Assembly: GCF_014805625.2 (NCBI RefSeq) | Contig: NW_023998464.1 | Location: 3,313,622 to 3,377,621 of the forward strand | From: Glossina fuscipes | Lineage: Eukaryota > Arthropoda > Insecta > Diptera > Glossinidae | DNA length: 64,000 bases | Reading direction: 5' to 3' | Shown: positions 1 through 13,790 of the stretch, piece by piece | Layout: the number at the start of each line of letters is the position of its first letter | Position numbering within the stretch: the stretch's first letter is position 1 | The notes under the pieces: model-generated | What the model was told of the DNA's origin: nothing | The model's input: only the letters and a program-made list of their open reading frames with translations | Database searches by the model: none | Position numbers and translations under genes: made by a program

Positions 1-1925
1 TATTTTTATGTCATTTGCGAAAATATTTTTACACGTTTAAGCTCAATGTTATTAAAAAAAATTGTTTACAGTTATTATGAAAGATGAATGACAATCTTTT
101 TTATGACACATACAACATCGATCAATCTATCATCGAATATATTTTACTTAACTGATACTCAATTTACGAGATATAATGTTGTTAAAAGATAAATATCCAT
201 AGAAAGCTAGGGCCGATAGCGTATGAGTGTTTGCTCGATATCGAACGCAGACCACTGACAATTTCAGCTCGAAAGCAACTTCATGTCCAAAAGGGAGATA
301 AGGTAAATTAATGGACACGGAAAGGTTACTTAATCTCAAAAATTTCAAAACGTTGAAAAAAATAATCAAATCATAATAAAATAATATATGTATATGTATA
401 ATAAAATTATTTTCGATGCTTTTACCTATTGGCGCCGTAAAACTTGCATAGAAAGAATTGAATATGAAATGAACGAGAAAACTCGTGTGAACTTCAGCAC
501 CTATTCGATCGATATATAGACAGGCAGAGGAAACAGACGAACTCCACAACTGCATGATGACAACAGTCAAGAAAATGCTTGCCATGGAGGGACGGTCGTT
601 GGAAATATCAGAAGAAGAACACATAGTGAACAAGGCAAAACACCAAATGGACGAAGAGAGACACACCATAGATACAGAAGGTATCAATGTCAAGTCAGCT
701 ATCAAGGAAAAAGAATTTGACAATTCAAGTAAAAGATGATATAATCAATTTGCTAAACTTTGCTTGACCCGATGATATCCAATTTTTTCAATAATTTCTT
801 CCTCAAATTTCATATTTCATTTCCCTTTCTCGCTATTCTTTGCATTGTTTTGTTATAGCACAACACACGTGGTATCATAAACATTCCGTTGTAAATAAAA
901 TGAACGGAAAGGCAAACTCGATCCTATCATCGTGGTCGAACAGCGCCTAATATCTCCCATGAAGCTCAATACTTGATCTTCCAGAGAAGAATGTGCATCT
1001 TTAAGCTAAGTACAATATAAGTAACTAGAGTAAAATTCCTTAATAACAATCTCTTATAAGAAGCTTACGACTGGTTTCATTTTTGCACCGCAAAAAGTGG
1101 TCGCTAGGGTTGAACGAATGAAAACAAGAACACAGGAATCGATTTGTAACAATCGACGTCGAATAACCTCGACATTCATTCCTTCGTTTGGGTTTATGGC
1201 GGTCGAAATCGCGTCAACTTTCGACTCGGTGCGTCAAGTAGAGAGTTTAAAGCAACTCGACACGACAACGTATATTATTTTTGTCCGTGTCGAGTGAAAC
1301 TTCATCCGACGATGAAAATGTTGTCGCAGAATTAATGCATGCAAAGGCGATCTCATCCTAGTAATGACGGAAATGTAAATTCTCTTAAGGTAATAATTAA
1401 CTTTTCAAATATTGTTGGGAAACATTAAAATGGGGATTGAAGGACTATTGAAGCATATCTATAAAGTGGTGCGAAGAAGTGTTCAGTTGTGGCACTTTAA
1501 TTGTTACATACATAAATTGAGAATAATTTACTTGGATTATTGTTTGCTTTATTTATTTATTTTCTTTTTCTTCTTATTTGCATTTATATTTTTGTTCACA
1601 CGGTAATGATATTATAAATGCAACGCAGTTTTTATCTCGCGTGAAAAACTGATTCGACGACAGCAATCCATAACTTCGCACACAACAAAAGTGCCAAGAA
1701 CAGATGATCGAGTCAAGTGCGCATTCGATATTGCTCGGCCCGAGTTTTGCAAGCCAAGCTTACCGTTATTCTGTTAGCATAATCATACCTTATACCATTT
1801 TTACCCTAACTGCTTCACAACAACTATTTACTCAATCAAAAATTTTATACGACAATCGGGTTATCTACGTTAACGCGATTTGCTGCAGATGGTTTATGAA
1901 GTTTCTGTGCTCGCTCGTTCTGTTT

Positions 1926-2025
1926 NNNNNNNNNNNNNNNNNNNNNNNNNNNNNNNNNNNNNNNNNNNNNNNNNNNNNNNNNNNNNNNNNNNNNNNNNNN
2001 NNNNNNNNNNNNNNNNNNNNNNNNN
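1926..2025. other. Assembly gap, 100 N
   Basis: Exactly 100 N, the conventional length for a gap of unknown size. Open frames crossing it are artefacts. Confidence 0.99.
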
Positions 2026-2749
2026 TGTAATTTTGGATTTTTTTATGCTGTGCGTACCATTGGTTGGACAACTCGGTGCAATGTACAATATTATTATTAT
2101 GTAATATTTTTTCTTAGGTTATTTACCTTTCCATAAATAATTTTTTCCATATCATGTTTACTTAGCATACATAGATAGATGTATCGGCGGTCAATTTCAT
2201 GCATTTGAACGCCCTATATAACAGCAACAGCTATAGATAACTGCAATGTTTATAGTTTGTATTGTGTAATAAGATAATATAAAAAGCATCGGAAACATTA
2301 TCTTCCATCGATTTCAAGGGATTCATTTAAGCTAGAGGCAGATTCTTATTCTCAAGGAGTTAAAGAGAAATGCCTCAAATTGAGCGACTGGATTCTCAGA
2401 GTATGTGTACTTCTTCTTAAAATTTCCCAAGTACAAAAATAGACTGAACTGAATCTGTAAAGTGTTAGAAGGAAATTGGATATTTGTGCCTTGAATGCAA
2501 CGATATATTGCATGTTGTATTCGCCGACATGGATTGTTTTCCAATTCTTAAATGTGGTTCCTTCATATCGTCTACGGCAGCTAACTTTCCAGTTGCACCG
2601 AATATGTACTCAAGATAAACTCCTTTTTTTTTTGTGGTGGTCATAAAGAAGTGGGGAAAAAAAGAAAGAGATAGCGGGTGGGTGTGCATTTAATGAGTAG
2701 GTGTTGTGCCTGTACCTATCTGAAGCAGACCTCACTGTAGCTACGACCC

Positions 2750-2831
2750 AGTGTGCAGAGCCATGCTGAAATTTGAACCCGTAAACACCGACTTAGCAGT
2801 CGCGAATCTTACCTATTCGATTACTCACGCG
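2750..2831 (-). mobile_element. tRNA-derived SINE head (degenerate)
   Basis: On the minus strand, GGGTTCAAAT (2780-2771) matches a Pol III B box. About 40 bases upstream in that sense lies TCGAATAGG (about 2821-2813), in the A-box position. The segment between them aligns with the SINE heads near 37057 and 32421, sharing the order A box, AAGATTC, GACT, AAGTC, B box. No TAA-rich tail follows, so this is either a truncated copy or a variant with another body. Confidence 0.5.
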
Positions 2832-3125
2832 GATTTGGGTAAAATGTAAATGATTACAAGTACAAGCAAAGAATGCGGCAGTAAGCCGACCAATTGACTT
2901 TGAGGAGTCCGGTGTAAAATTTTATAGCGAGAGGGCAAACAGTTGAGAGCGAGCAAAGTACAATTATAATACTTGCTCCCTACATATAAGATCGTACCTC
3001 GTCCATCTAAGAGATTGTTCACTTATCTAAGTTCATTGTTCAGCGATCTGAAACGGACTTACGTCCTACCAAAGAGATCTAAGCTTCAATAAAATATGTT
3101 TTCACCAGATTTCGCGAAAACTTAC

Positions 3126-3470
3126 CACAAACAAGCAAAACCTCTTATAGTGGACACAACCGTCAGCTTGCATGGGAGCATTTTCACTTGAATTGGTTTT
3201 TTGATCGTCTTCTTTTGCTCTTTGATGGTATTGGTCGTCAATTAAGGAGGATGTTTTGACGCTAACATTAGAATCTTCAATAAACCGAAGAGACGGTGTT
3301 GATAATGATTTGCGTAGCATGGGCCTCCTCCTTTCGCTGGACACCGTCGACAGTGTTGATGACGACGATGCGATGCGATTGACTTCACTTTTGTAGGCTT
3401 GTTCAGCACTATGACTCAATTGCTGCGACAAACTGGCATGAGATCGTTTATTAACTGGTAATTGAGCCAT
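3126..3470 (-). CDS. First coding exon of a CHY-zinc-finger (RCHY1/Pirh2-like) protein, partial
   Basis: The exon has 115 codons from the ATG at 3470-3468, with an in-frame TAA a short way upstream. It ends after a GTG codon at a consensus donor (G|GTAAGT, phase 0). Residues 1-100 are hydrophilic and low-complexity: a Ser run near 36-39, a basic RRR at 47-49 and a Ser-rich RKSLSTPS at 53-60. Residues 104-112 read G-C-V-H-Y-K-R-F-C, the opening of a CHY zinc finger, whose first zinc ligands are C and H. In RCHY1/Pirh2 proteins a CHY finger precedes a CTCHY finger and a RING domain that binds E2 enzymes, giving a ubiquitin ligase. Those later domains are not in the window and should lie beyond position 1. 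Assignment to the family rests on this one short motif plus exon structure. The long Ser-rich extension could be fly-specific. Upstream sequence to about 3560 is probably 5' UTR. Confidence 0.62.
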
Positions 3471-4218
3471 CAATGATGCTTCTTTTGCGCTTCTCCTTGC
3501 TTCACTTGTTCGTTCTCGTTTTATATTGTATTAAATTGACTCGATCGATGATATTGATGATGGATGATGTTATTCACAACAGAGCTTCAATTTATATGTT
3601 AATGGGAAGACGATAATTTATTTAATTCATAGAGAGAAAATTCCAAGTATTTTGACGGGTAGGATTTACTTGGAATTAAGTACAGATGAAAAATAACCGA
3701 ACTAAGATTTCTTATTATTGCATCTTCGCAATGAATTATTAATAAATTTTATGTGAATTATTGCTGCATTTAATCTATATTTGATTTGTTTTATAGTTAA
3801 AAACGGGTTCGCACATAAACTTAATAGATTTGCTTTCAATATCGCATATCATTATCTTCCATTTCTAAGGCTATTTTTGCCTGTTTTCCGAATTAAAATA
3901 TCTTTACTTCAATTGAAGCGAATTCGCTTCGATAAAGCAATTTTTATATTTAAAACAGGAACACGATTTTATTAGACGACAAATTTTTTCGTTAATTAGA
4001 ATACCGTGAATACCGTCACTTCAACCTTACGCGTGAAGCTTTGATTCTACACTACACCGAATTCATGTTTAAACTGCTGTTTCAATCGATAGTTTATTAA
4101 GTAGAAACTGGCACTCGTCTCGAAAGGTATCGAGACTCAATCAATTGTCATTCTCTGCTATTGTAACGCTGCGCTCACAATATTTGACTTACTCTCAACT
4201 CAACTTATTGGTCATTTC

Positions 4219-4237
4219 TTTTTTTTTTTTTTTTTTT
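4219..4237. repeat. Poly-T tract
   Basis: Nineteen consecutive T. It may be the tail of an old retroposed copy on the minus strand, but no body is recognisable. Confidence 0.9.
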
Positions 4238-4914
4238 GTTTATTAATTTATTCGGTCTGCAAGTGTGTTTCTCTGTTCTCTCAATTTTGAAATTTTAATA
4301 TGTGACAAGCGACATTATTGCTTCGTATCTCAAAAACTGAAAATGGGAACTTCTTAACCACCAAAGGAGCGATCAACAAATTTGAGCTGGATTAAAGGCA
4401 TGCAGGTTCATTTTTGGCCGGAACAGTTTTCTAAAGACATTTCTATAAACACAGGGCGAAGAGGAGTAAAATTTGTACAATTTTTATTCACCTTAACTAG
4501 TGCAAGGTCATCCATCAAATGAATGTATTTGTCAAGGTTTTGCTTTTCTATGTAAACTTTGCGTGTGTTAAATACGAAGAAAAACAATCAGAAACTGCAG
4601 TCGAAGCTTGCATTTTGGTTACGTAGTACATTAAGATATTCTCTCTCAACGACTTTGCGACTATCGTAACGCGTGTAAAACGCGCAAGGGACATCCCCAT
4701 AAAAAGAACGTTGCTAACCAGAATGACAGCCACTTACGAATACATTTTCGAGGAAAAGATGCAATACTACAGTGGATAAGTGGTGTGGTAAAAAGTAAGG
4801 AACCTAGCAAAAAATATATACTTTTTGTTGGCAAAATTAGATTCGTCGACCGAATGGTTATAGACTTCTCGTTCGAGCTCTTCACTCGAACAAAGCGCTT
4901 ATCAAACAACCGAA

Positions 4915-5115
4915 CTTGGATCTCTTCCAACTTGCTAATAAGGTGTGGGCATCAAATCTGGAGAGTGCTGGCGTTACGAAATCATATGCACATATATCTC
5001 AATTCAAACAACTTTGCTTATGCAACGCAGGCGATGAAAAATAATTTGTTTCGTTTTCAAATCCAGCTGCTTCTTCTTAATTTTTTTCTGTATTCAACCG
5101 ATCCAAAAAACGTTT
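4915..5115 (+). repeat. Dispersed repeat, copy A (pairs with 24447-24605)
   Basis: By eye this aligns with 24447-24605. Both contain AATCTGGA followed by a similar GCTG..GTT..G block, then AATTTGTTTC near the middle, and both end in TATTCAACCGAT. In the shared frame the translations also resemble each other: QIWRVLALRN here against RIWKTLRLRE there. That suggests a decayed coding region of a transposable element whose family I cannot name. Confidence 0.45.
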
Positions 5116-6695
5116 AATGAATAATTTTCACTTATTACCCTTCTACTCTTCTTAAGGTTTGTGATCAAGATTATGTCATGTGCACGTCAAAAGGCATTGA
5201 CTACAGCCATTACCACCGACCCTTGCCCCATTACCTTGTGTGGTAAACTTCTGTCTACCCAAAGAGACCTTTTCTCCAGTCATTACGTGATTCCGGTTTG
5301 CGGGAGTGAATTTACGCTACAACTATGAGGGGAGACTAAAATGAATAGACCTTAGACAGCTTTCAACTTTGCATAGGTTGCACGAAAAGGCTACTATTTC
5401 CTCGAATGTGAAAGTGACATAAAGTCCTCGTGCATTCAGTTTTTAGCTTAACTACAGCCCGTAGAAGAGGTTGACTGCCACAGCCCACTTGCGCACTTTA
5501 GATTTTAGGCTCATCCATTATCGCTGTAGTTTCTCAATCGTTTTGGGCGACTTAAACCATGCTCATCCTTTATGCTTGTAGGACGACGCTCAAGTGCAGG
5601 CACTCATTATTTTAAAGCACGTTATCTGATGAAATAGATTTCTTGTTATGTTGATCGGATCTTTTTCTAGTCAAGAAATAGCCGAAGCCGCGCGCCTCCT
5701 ATCAGCAAATCTCAAAGAACTTCTAACTTACTAAATATAGGCAAAGCGTATAGGGGAGCTGTAGGATGGGTGATGACGATTGCCCTGTATACCAATATGA
5801 CTATATAAAGTTAACTGACAGGATCGGCTGCGTTGGCGATCAATATCTCGTTATACGTTCATTTTCATTAATATGCAGCCGTGTCGCGGCCCTCGGAACA
5901 ACAAACTGCAATAGCGCTGTCATCAGCAGAAGTGGAATTCCTATATCGTTTAGAAAAGAAGTTAATTCTTAATGCGAAAAGTTTTTTCCATTGTACTGTG
6001 TAACAAAGGCACAATACGGATCGCACAGCCTGCCGAGCTAAATTTATCGGCAAACGAGTAAAGTTTCGGCGGGATTAGAAGAGCGGATAATGAAAGTAGA
6101 ACTTCTTGAAAAGAATTAAATAAAGATCTAAATGTCATCTCTTCATAAATATATTTAGACTTAAATAAATTACTTTGAATTTCATTTTCACAATTACGGA
6201 TAAAGCGTTCATTCTGGGAATGGCTAAATGTAAAATAATCACTGTGCCCTAATAACACCATTAGGTTAGTGTAAGATATTGTACTTCTTTATACTACTAT
6301 GAATTACCATGCATTCAATATGTAATCTTTACGGCGTAATATGCTCTGCCAACAGGGATACTTATACTGTGGCTGTAATGAGGACAAGAAAAGCGCGTTG
6401 GAAGAAAAATAAATCAAAGTGTTTTATGCATCAAAATGTACAGAGTGTGCGGACCTATTAGAATGTTGGGTGAATTTCAATTTGTGGTAGCCATCTTGGG
6501 CGCATTGTTGTTTGCTTCTTGAATCTCTCCGTATAGCTTTCCCCGCTTGCACAATCAAAGTTTTCAATTATTATTAATTATTATTATTAGTATTAATTAA
6601 TTTCTAACTACCATTTACCTGAGATAATGACAGCAAAAGAACTTGAATATCTTTGTTGTGTAGAGAACGCATTGAACACTTTTAATTGTTTTCCG

Positions 6696-6720
6696 TTTTT
6701 TTTTTTTTTTTTTTTTTTTT
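6696..6720. repeat. Poly-T tract, 25 nt
   Basis: Twenty-five T in a row in otherwise unremarkable DNA; simple sequence or an old retroposon tail. Confidence 0.9.
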
Positions 6721-9700
6721 GTGAGTATTGTTTACGAATATCATAAAACTGTACATTTATATTATTTTTTGTGCGTAGATATTATGATACGCTCTGATTA
6801 ATTGGTTTAAATTGAAAAAACCAAAAGTTGTTTTGAACTTGTAACACATTTCATTTCATTTCAGTACACATTTTCTCGCTGTTATTGCTGGCAATCCAAA
6901 CTTTATTAACGCGTTGAACGCTCAATGTCATTGAAACAGATAGAGAGGTTTTCTGTACATGATAGCTGGGTCGACTCGTTCGATACCCATCATCTCTGTC
7001 TATTCGTGACACCTTTAAAGATCAAATCGACCATTTATTTGTTTCCAATGTAAAACTGCTCAGCATAATTTTTCATGACTTCAATTAATAGACGTAACGG
7101 TTTAAGATCGTTATGCATATTCCCCATCTGGGGGCCCATAACCCATCTGGATTATAAATACTTCACGGAATTTTCTGTATCATAGACTTCGCGTACGCTA
7201 CATTTGGAACATTAGTGGGAATACTTGTAAAAATTTATTCAGTGAACAATTCACCAGCAAGCAAACGCATACATATATATAAAAAAAAAAAATGTACACA
7301 TAAAAAAGTTAATCAATCAGTAGTCGTGACAGTGTTAGCGCTGAGTAGCAATTGTAGATTAGATTTTGTAAAAGAATTTACAACATGTGTGCTTATAACT
7401 AATAATAATCTTAGCTTGGACGTTATAACTTGTGACCAAATCAATATGTTTATACATACGTAGATATATGATTTACATGATTACATTTTTCGTATACTCC
7501 TTTCTATTTTGTCGGTCAGCAAACCTACCTTTGCGATCAGAAGGGAAATGACATATTCCTATCAATAAGAAATAATACCGTAAAATATATATATTCGTAT
7601 TTCTAAGAAGATTTAAATGTTAGCATCCTTGCAAGATGTTTAAGGATGATGAATATGAGATAGTTTTTCAATTAGTTTCGTTGTTTTGTTAATGAAACAA
7701 AGTATCTATTTAATACTATTTGTGTTCTTCTGGGTCGTCAAAGGTGAAATTTTGATATAACACAGCGTGTTAGCTAACTTGCATTTAATTTATTTTAAGG
7801 AAATTCTAAGCATATATTATCTACATATCGCATCCTTGACGACATTAAAAATTAATCAGCCAACAATCTATAGAATCTCTGTTAACAATAATAAAAAATC
7901 ACTATGTTTAAGATTTCCAATGTGCACTTGATTATGTTAGTATACTTTATTTTTGCTTTGAACGCCCTCTTGTATAAAAAATGTACTTCACATTTTGCAT
8001 TATGTTAATGCTGTTTCTGGCTTTGCTTCGCAGTCAAGGTTTGTGTGCCAGCTAATGTATACTTTTGCAAAATCATCTTCATTTTCCATTAAACAATTCG
8101 TTCATTTACACAGGGCGTTTATTAACATGAATAAGTGATGTGCATATATTTAAATACGGAATTAGATTTAAATAAATAAAAATGAAAATATACAATGCAG
8201 AGAATGCAAAAGAAAAAGTTATTTTTAATATACGCTCAGAATTACGTTCTCTCACCACAAAATTATTGTACAGAAGCGAACATTGCAAAATAAATGCAAA
8301 CAAGGCCATCAAAAATACGTTTTTGTTGGTTGGTTAAGTTAAAACTTAGTAAATTTACATTACATTAGAACCAAGGCAGTTAAGGTAAAATCTATTCTAA
8401 TTGTCCTATTATCATTTCGCGCAACTGCGAAAAAGTATTGTGCATCTTCTCGTCCATAAGATATGAAAAACACATCATTTCTTTTTTTATGTGACCATCC
8501 ACTTGGGAAATATTACCTCCACGTGTAGCACTGTGATGGTCAAAGAAAAGTGGGGAAGGAGAGGCAACTGTCCAATAATTCCTAAGCGATTTCTTGTTCA
8601 CCTATGGTATATACAACGATCAGAAGGACTTGAGATGGATTGTCTGCTCGCCTTTTTATTCTTCTTATTTAATTTTATTATTACACTTATTTTTTGTTAT
8701 TTAATTTTATTAAACATATGATCGTTTTCTTCAGCTTTGTCCTGCCAGTTAGCATTTAGGTGAGAGAAATGTAATGCTGGATTTATACAATACAATATAA
8801 TATCTACTATTATGGGTCTGGATATAATATAGATATAATAATAGCGGATGTCTGAAAACATCCTCCAGAATGCAATCCTTAAGGTTACCTGAGATGAAGA
8901 GTTATTTGTACATCTCTAGCCTGTGGAAGAAATTCTTCAAAAAATGTTTGTCAATCGTTTTTTTTTTTCCACTGGTAGCATTCGATATTTGTACGCTTGA
9001 TGTGGTGGATGTTCACGATTTGTAGTAACATTTTCGTGACTTATTATTAAATTTCCCCTCAGCATTGAACGCCCATTCCAATCGTTTTCTTACAGTTTCC
9101 ACACAACATCCTAAGTTTATTTAGATCATTTGTATTGTTCTATGAAAAGAACAGATTGAATTACAAACGAGTTAATAACTTTGGCGTTGAATGATAAATC
9201 ATCGATTACATGATGAATTCATTAATTTAAGATGTAAAAAAATCTCTTGTCTATCGCGGTATTTTAGGCGTATATCGGCAGTAATTTGTCGAAAGTTGCC
9301 TTCCAAAGCGTTAAATAAATAAAAATCTATATAGATTTATTGATATTGAAATTTAATATCTTGGACTGTCTTGTACAACTTTGTTTTAAAATGGAGAGAA
9401 AACGCATTTAAGCGTTTCATCATGGAGGACAGAATTATAAAATTTCCAATGTCCCGGCATGTCACTGATACATTTTCACGATATCGCAGTACAAAAACAA
9501 AATAAAAAAAAAAATTAAGATTATATTATGTTCATGTCAATATTGAATTTATCAATTTTTGAGCTCAACGATGATACGTGTTTAGCATAAACATGCAAGG
9601 ATGCGAGCATCCGAGTAGAATCGTCTTGAGCCGAATCTTTGACCATCTACCTCTTCGATTATGTTGTATTATTTTTAATTGACATTCTCCGAGGCGTATG

Positions 9701-12700
9701 TCTCACACAAGCTGAATGAGGATCACATATTTCTCTTTTTTCACACGAGACAGTGCCAGTTCATGTAATGTCTGCTCTAACTAATTGCATGGTGTCAAGA
9801 TAATACGAAAGTTTTCATTCGCAGATTTAACTCACTTCTGTTATTAAAGGCTTCCGTGGTCGATGTCAGTAGTCTGGAAAGGGGTACAAGTGGGCCGATA
9901 AAATTTGAATTGTTTAAAATCAGTGCATAGTCTCAAGTACATTACGCATTGTTCCAAACAATGCGAAAAAGTTCATATGTACGCCGCATAGGTAGTTACA
10001 AGAGAGACATCAACTTTCGAGGAGCACTATTGATGAGATACCCTGATAACCGAAACAAGAACAATCATCTTTAAAGAGGGGAAGGGAGGGAGGGAGAGAA
10101 TGAAAAAATAAAAAAGACAAAAGCAAACGAGAAAAGTGTCGGAAGTATTTAAATAACGACAAATTGAAGCAAGCGAGAGGGGAATTCTCTCCAGGACAGA
10201 GAATATGCGAATAAAAAGAAAACTGTGAATTTTACATTGAATTCTTGAACGTGTTGTTGTATTGGTACGATGAACACGTAACAAATACAGCGAAATAACA
10301 AGAAAATGCCACCTTATAGATAAATGGATAGATTGGCTTTCTGACATTTTTATGAACATTTCAATGAATGAAAAAACAAGAGGTTTGCAAAATGGATCAC
10401 TCGCTCGCACACTTTGTTTAATATTAATGGTTGAAAATGACACTTGTAGTGTACGGAATTTTAAAATCTTTCTTTTTAATGAGGGGCCAAGGGATGGCAG
10501 ATTAGTTGCTTATATGTACTGAGACAGTTTTCGATAACCGCATCCTTTGGAGGGACTTTCCTTTTCTTGTTTGAATTTGATTAAATTTTTTCCCCCCTTT
10601 GCATACCAATCTTCGTTCGCTCGCATTTGCCAGCGTTCAGGTTTCTTATGTGAATTCACTTTCGAACGTTGAATTTTTTCCTTTTCTGTGGCGTTCACAA
10701 AAACCGGAAACTGTATATTGTTTCAAACAATTTATTCAAATTGAGACATTAAACAAATTAAATGTACACAATAACATTTGATTGTTATTTTCAGATGCTA
10801 GACGCTACATATTGTACATACACTTACGCATGTAAATAAACATTGGTTATTTAGAGATGTGGTGTGCAGGACGTCTCCCCTAAACCCACACAAAGATTCT
10901 TTGTTTCCTTCGAACTCTTAGCGTAGCAGCGCAAGGAGTATAATTCCATTGGAATGTATTCAAATTTGCATTTATGTAAAAGAGCTTCTAATAAAAGTAA
11001 TAATTGTAACAAACGTTAACGTTGGCGTCTATTATAATGATTTATGAAAAGTACGCAGAACATTAAAAAAAACTGTAGACCTCCTAGAAATCGCAGATGA
11101 ACCGAAATTGAAGTAAACAGTGGCTTATGGAAAAAATCCAGCAACTCATTGTAAGTGAAATCTCCGAAATAGGAGTTAGGTGAAAAAATTACGAGTGACT
11201 GCAAGATGACTTGATGTGACTTGGTTATGGGCAATAGACATTTCATGGCATTGGAAAGGTTGTAAAGTGCTGTCTGCGCACTGTCGTGAGGTTTATGGAA
11301 ACGAAACCCATAAGCTTACGGGTAATCTACGTGCATCGTGCATCTGAGAGGTCCTCTACGAAAGCCGGAGTACTAGAAATAATATACAGATATGAGTACC
11401 AGATTGAGCATGCTGCATACGCAACCTTCTGCGCAAAGCGAAGCCTGCCTGCTGCTCTAATTACCTAATGGCCGAAGGGCCGCATCCAGACTCCAAGTTC
11501 TCCGCCGTCTTCTCTTCGACTTTCTATACGCAAAACGTATAAGGATATCTCCGCGTTAGCGATTTTAAGTCACTATCACTCCAAAGTTACGCGTTGAAAA
11601 ATTTATAATTCAGTTCTTCTTGCTCGAGACAAGCATGACTTCCATATTGACATTGCTTACAGATTAAAAGGTCTACGGCAATCCGTTGAGCATACGACTT
11701 GGTTCTGAGATGCGCGCTCTTTCCTCCGTGGATCCAATAGTTTTTATCTGTAATGCATTAAGATTGTGCATTGCGCGTGTCATGTTACGCATACTCTTAC
11801 ATTCGGACGATTTGTACTTCCTAGATTGCCATTCAACGTTTCATCCATGGGCTTTAGTAACCCTTGTAAAGGAACAGACATCAACTCCATATGGCCAGAC
11901 ATCAGCTCATATTACTATTTCTTTGGTTCTCTCAATAACTCACGCCGGTTTGTTAAATATTGAGCCTTGACAGTAGCTGAATTCTTAGCAGTGAAGACTC
12001 GAGCAGACGAGCCCTGGTTCCCATTGACGGGAAGCAAAAGGGACAGGTTCAGGTTTTGAGAATATTTTCAGTAGCTTGAATGACTTTGGCGAATCTATAT
12101 TCAATTACTCGCCTTCCCCTTAGTATTTCAAGTTTTGCAGGAATGACAGGCTATCGAGTGGAAATACTTTTATTGCTGCGCTTTCATTGGGCAGTCGTTC
12201 AGTTGACTTTTTTGACTGTTTTCATGCAACCAATAAAAAAAAATGATTTTCTTAAAAATCCACATCTGCAACCTTTAGAGTAGTTAGTCTTCCCATAATT
12301 TTTAGACAGATTCTTCTTATTCCAGGTTATTTCCAGAGTTTTAGTAACCACTGTTGACGCCAGGGAGTCAGGTGAAGCCTGTGCAACAGGCGCGAAAGGA
12401 GAAAAAGCGTATTGCAGCAAAGCATAAAGAATAGAATAGAAATAAATAAATAGGTCCATAATAAAACCCTCTAAAGGAAAAAAAATATTTGTGCCTTGAT
12501 ATTAGGAATCAGCAGCAAGATGTGAAATAAATCCAGCTTAGGTACATTGACAGTGTTTAACAATGAAATGAAAAGCGAAGCTTGCTGACATGCTCAGAGG
12601 ATGAAGGAAATATTTCCCCATTTGACTCTCCGATCCAAGTTTTAATTTCGATAATAAACTGCGGTTTAATTTCGATATAGACTGCATTGTCATTATTATA

Positions 12701-13440
12701 TTAATAGAGTCAAATGTCTACTGCCAGTCGAAAGAATTTGATGACCCTTAGGTAAGTGTTATAACCATTGCCAAATTGTTATAATTGAATATATCCAGAT
12801 GCAGCCGCTCTTTGCGTTCCGAAATCTTGGGATCCTCTCTCCTTTGCTCCTTCGCGAAGTACTGAGTCCTCGCCTCGTAAACATTGCTATCTTTCTCCCT
12901 CTAAACTTTTTCCACACCTGTAATACTTTCAAATTACCAACACACCTACTCGTAAAGGCAACAATCCCGCAGTAGCTGGCGTTAAAAAACAACAATTTAT
13001 TAAAGCTCAACCAGTGCAAACACGATCAGGAATAGAGACTTTATAATTAAAGAGCCTAATGGCTTGCAATGAATTTTCGATCTTTGGATTGACCAAGAAA
13101 GCTCAAGTACTCCTGCAGTCTAACGCTTAATATTACCGGGATATGGTTATCAAACTAGCATGCTTGCACCGAGTTAAGGAACGTCTTTATCTGATACGCA
13201 TATAGTCTACATGAAAACATTTATATTCTTTCTCCCACTATGTTGAACATTGATTTTACCTTTAAAATATCCTTTATTTGGTTTAGCTCTTATATTAAAT
13301 TATATAACTTGACGAATTACACATTGTAGCTGAGTTAAAGGGACATTTTGCCTTGAGAGCTCATCTGAAACCAGATTTGTCGAAGACTGCCAAAGTATGG
13401 GAGGGCAGATTGATGGCAGAAATTGTGTCCAGCAAGAGTA

Positions 13441-13790
13441 ACAAGTGCTTGCATGTATATTGATCAGCATATGTCTGTGAAAATGATGAAGTAATGCCAA
13501 GTATCAATATGCAAATATCTACTGTCGAAGTCCGTCAAACACTTTTGCAAGTTCATGGTGATGTTGCTCCATCATATTGCAATTGTCGGCTTGGGTTTCA
13601 TTTCGGTTTACAAGTGGTGACTTTGATGTCAATGACAAAGACCGGCCTGGAGGACCAAAAAAGTTCGAAGACAATAAATTGCACGATTTAGTAAGCGAAA
13701 ACCCTGCCCAGAATCTCAAAGAATTTCCGAATGGCTTAGCAACTGAAGAATTAATTTTGATTAATATATGTCCCACCAATTATTCTCAAC
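13441..13790 (+). mobile_element. Mariner-type transposon, 5' fragment (copy 1)
   Basis: The element starts at a 26-base terminal repeat (13441-13466) that matches the 5' repeat of the copy at 23321 at 21 of 26 positions. It is preceded by TA, the duplication expected of this superfamily. The N-terminal DNA-binding part of a mariner transposase is readable in two frames. One gives a helix-turn-helix segment around EVRQTLLQVHGDVAPS. After a frameshift near 13600, the next runs through SGDFDVNDKDRPGGPKKFED (from about 13613). Recognisable homology fades after the codons for SENPAQNLKEF, near 13730. The catalytic D-D-D part is missing, so this is a dead, 3'-truncated or internally deleted copy. 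The right boundary is uncertain. Confidence 0.85.

Larger units (their letters stand above)
1..3125. other. Non-coding stretch left of the CHY exon, probably intron
   Basis: This AT-rich stretch lies downstream, in minus-strand sense, of the donor that ends the CHY zinc-finger exon, so most of it is probably that gene's intron. I looked on the minus strand for the continuation of the finger (a C-C-x(n)-C-x2-C-H-D pattern) and did not find it here. It holds an assembly gap and a tRNA-like SINE head, listed separately. Two overlapping open frames, 148-723 (-) and 554-739 (+), have no recognisable domain. Nothing else is supported. Confidence 0.5.
3561..13438. other. Intergenic or intronic DNA without a supported gene
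   Basis: This AT-rich sequence has only short chance frames. It contains poly-T tracts at 4219-4237 and 6696-6720 and one copy of a dispersed repeat (4915-5115). It also holds a possible minus-strand terminal exon at 8392-8530, treated as a finding. The promoter of the minus-strand CHY gene should lie just right of 3470, and the first exon of the plus-strand gene may also be here, but I cannot place either start site. Confidence 0.4.

Noticed and set aside
148..723. 191-codon minus-strand frame, with a 61-codon plus-strand frame inside it
   Set aside because: The minus frame is a hydrophobic, Ser-rich translation with no domain. The plus frame (EISEEEHIVNKAKHQMDEE region) looks more protein-like but has no family, no clear start and no splice support.
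10027..10443. 138-codon minus-strand frame
   Set aside because: Composition (Phe, Ile, Ser, Leu) is typical of chance frames in AT-rich DNA; the underlying plus strand is a purine-rich tract.
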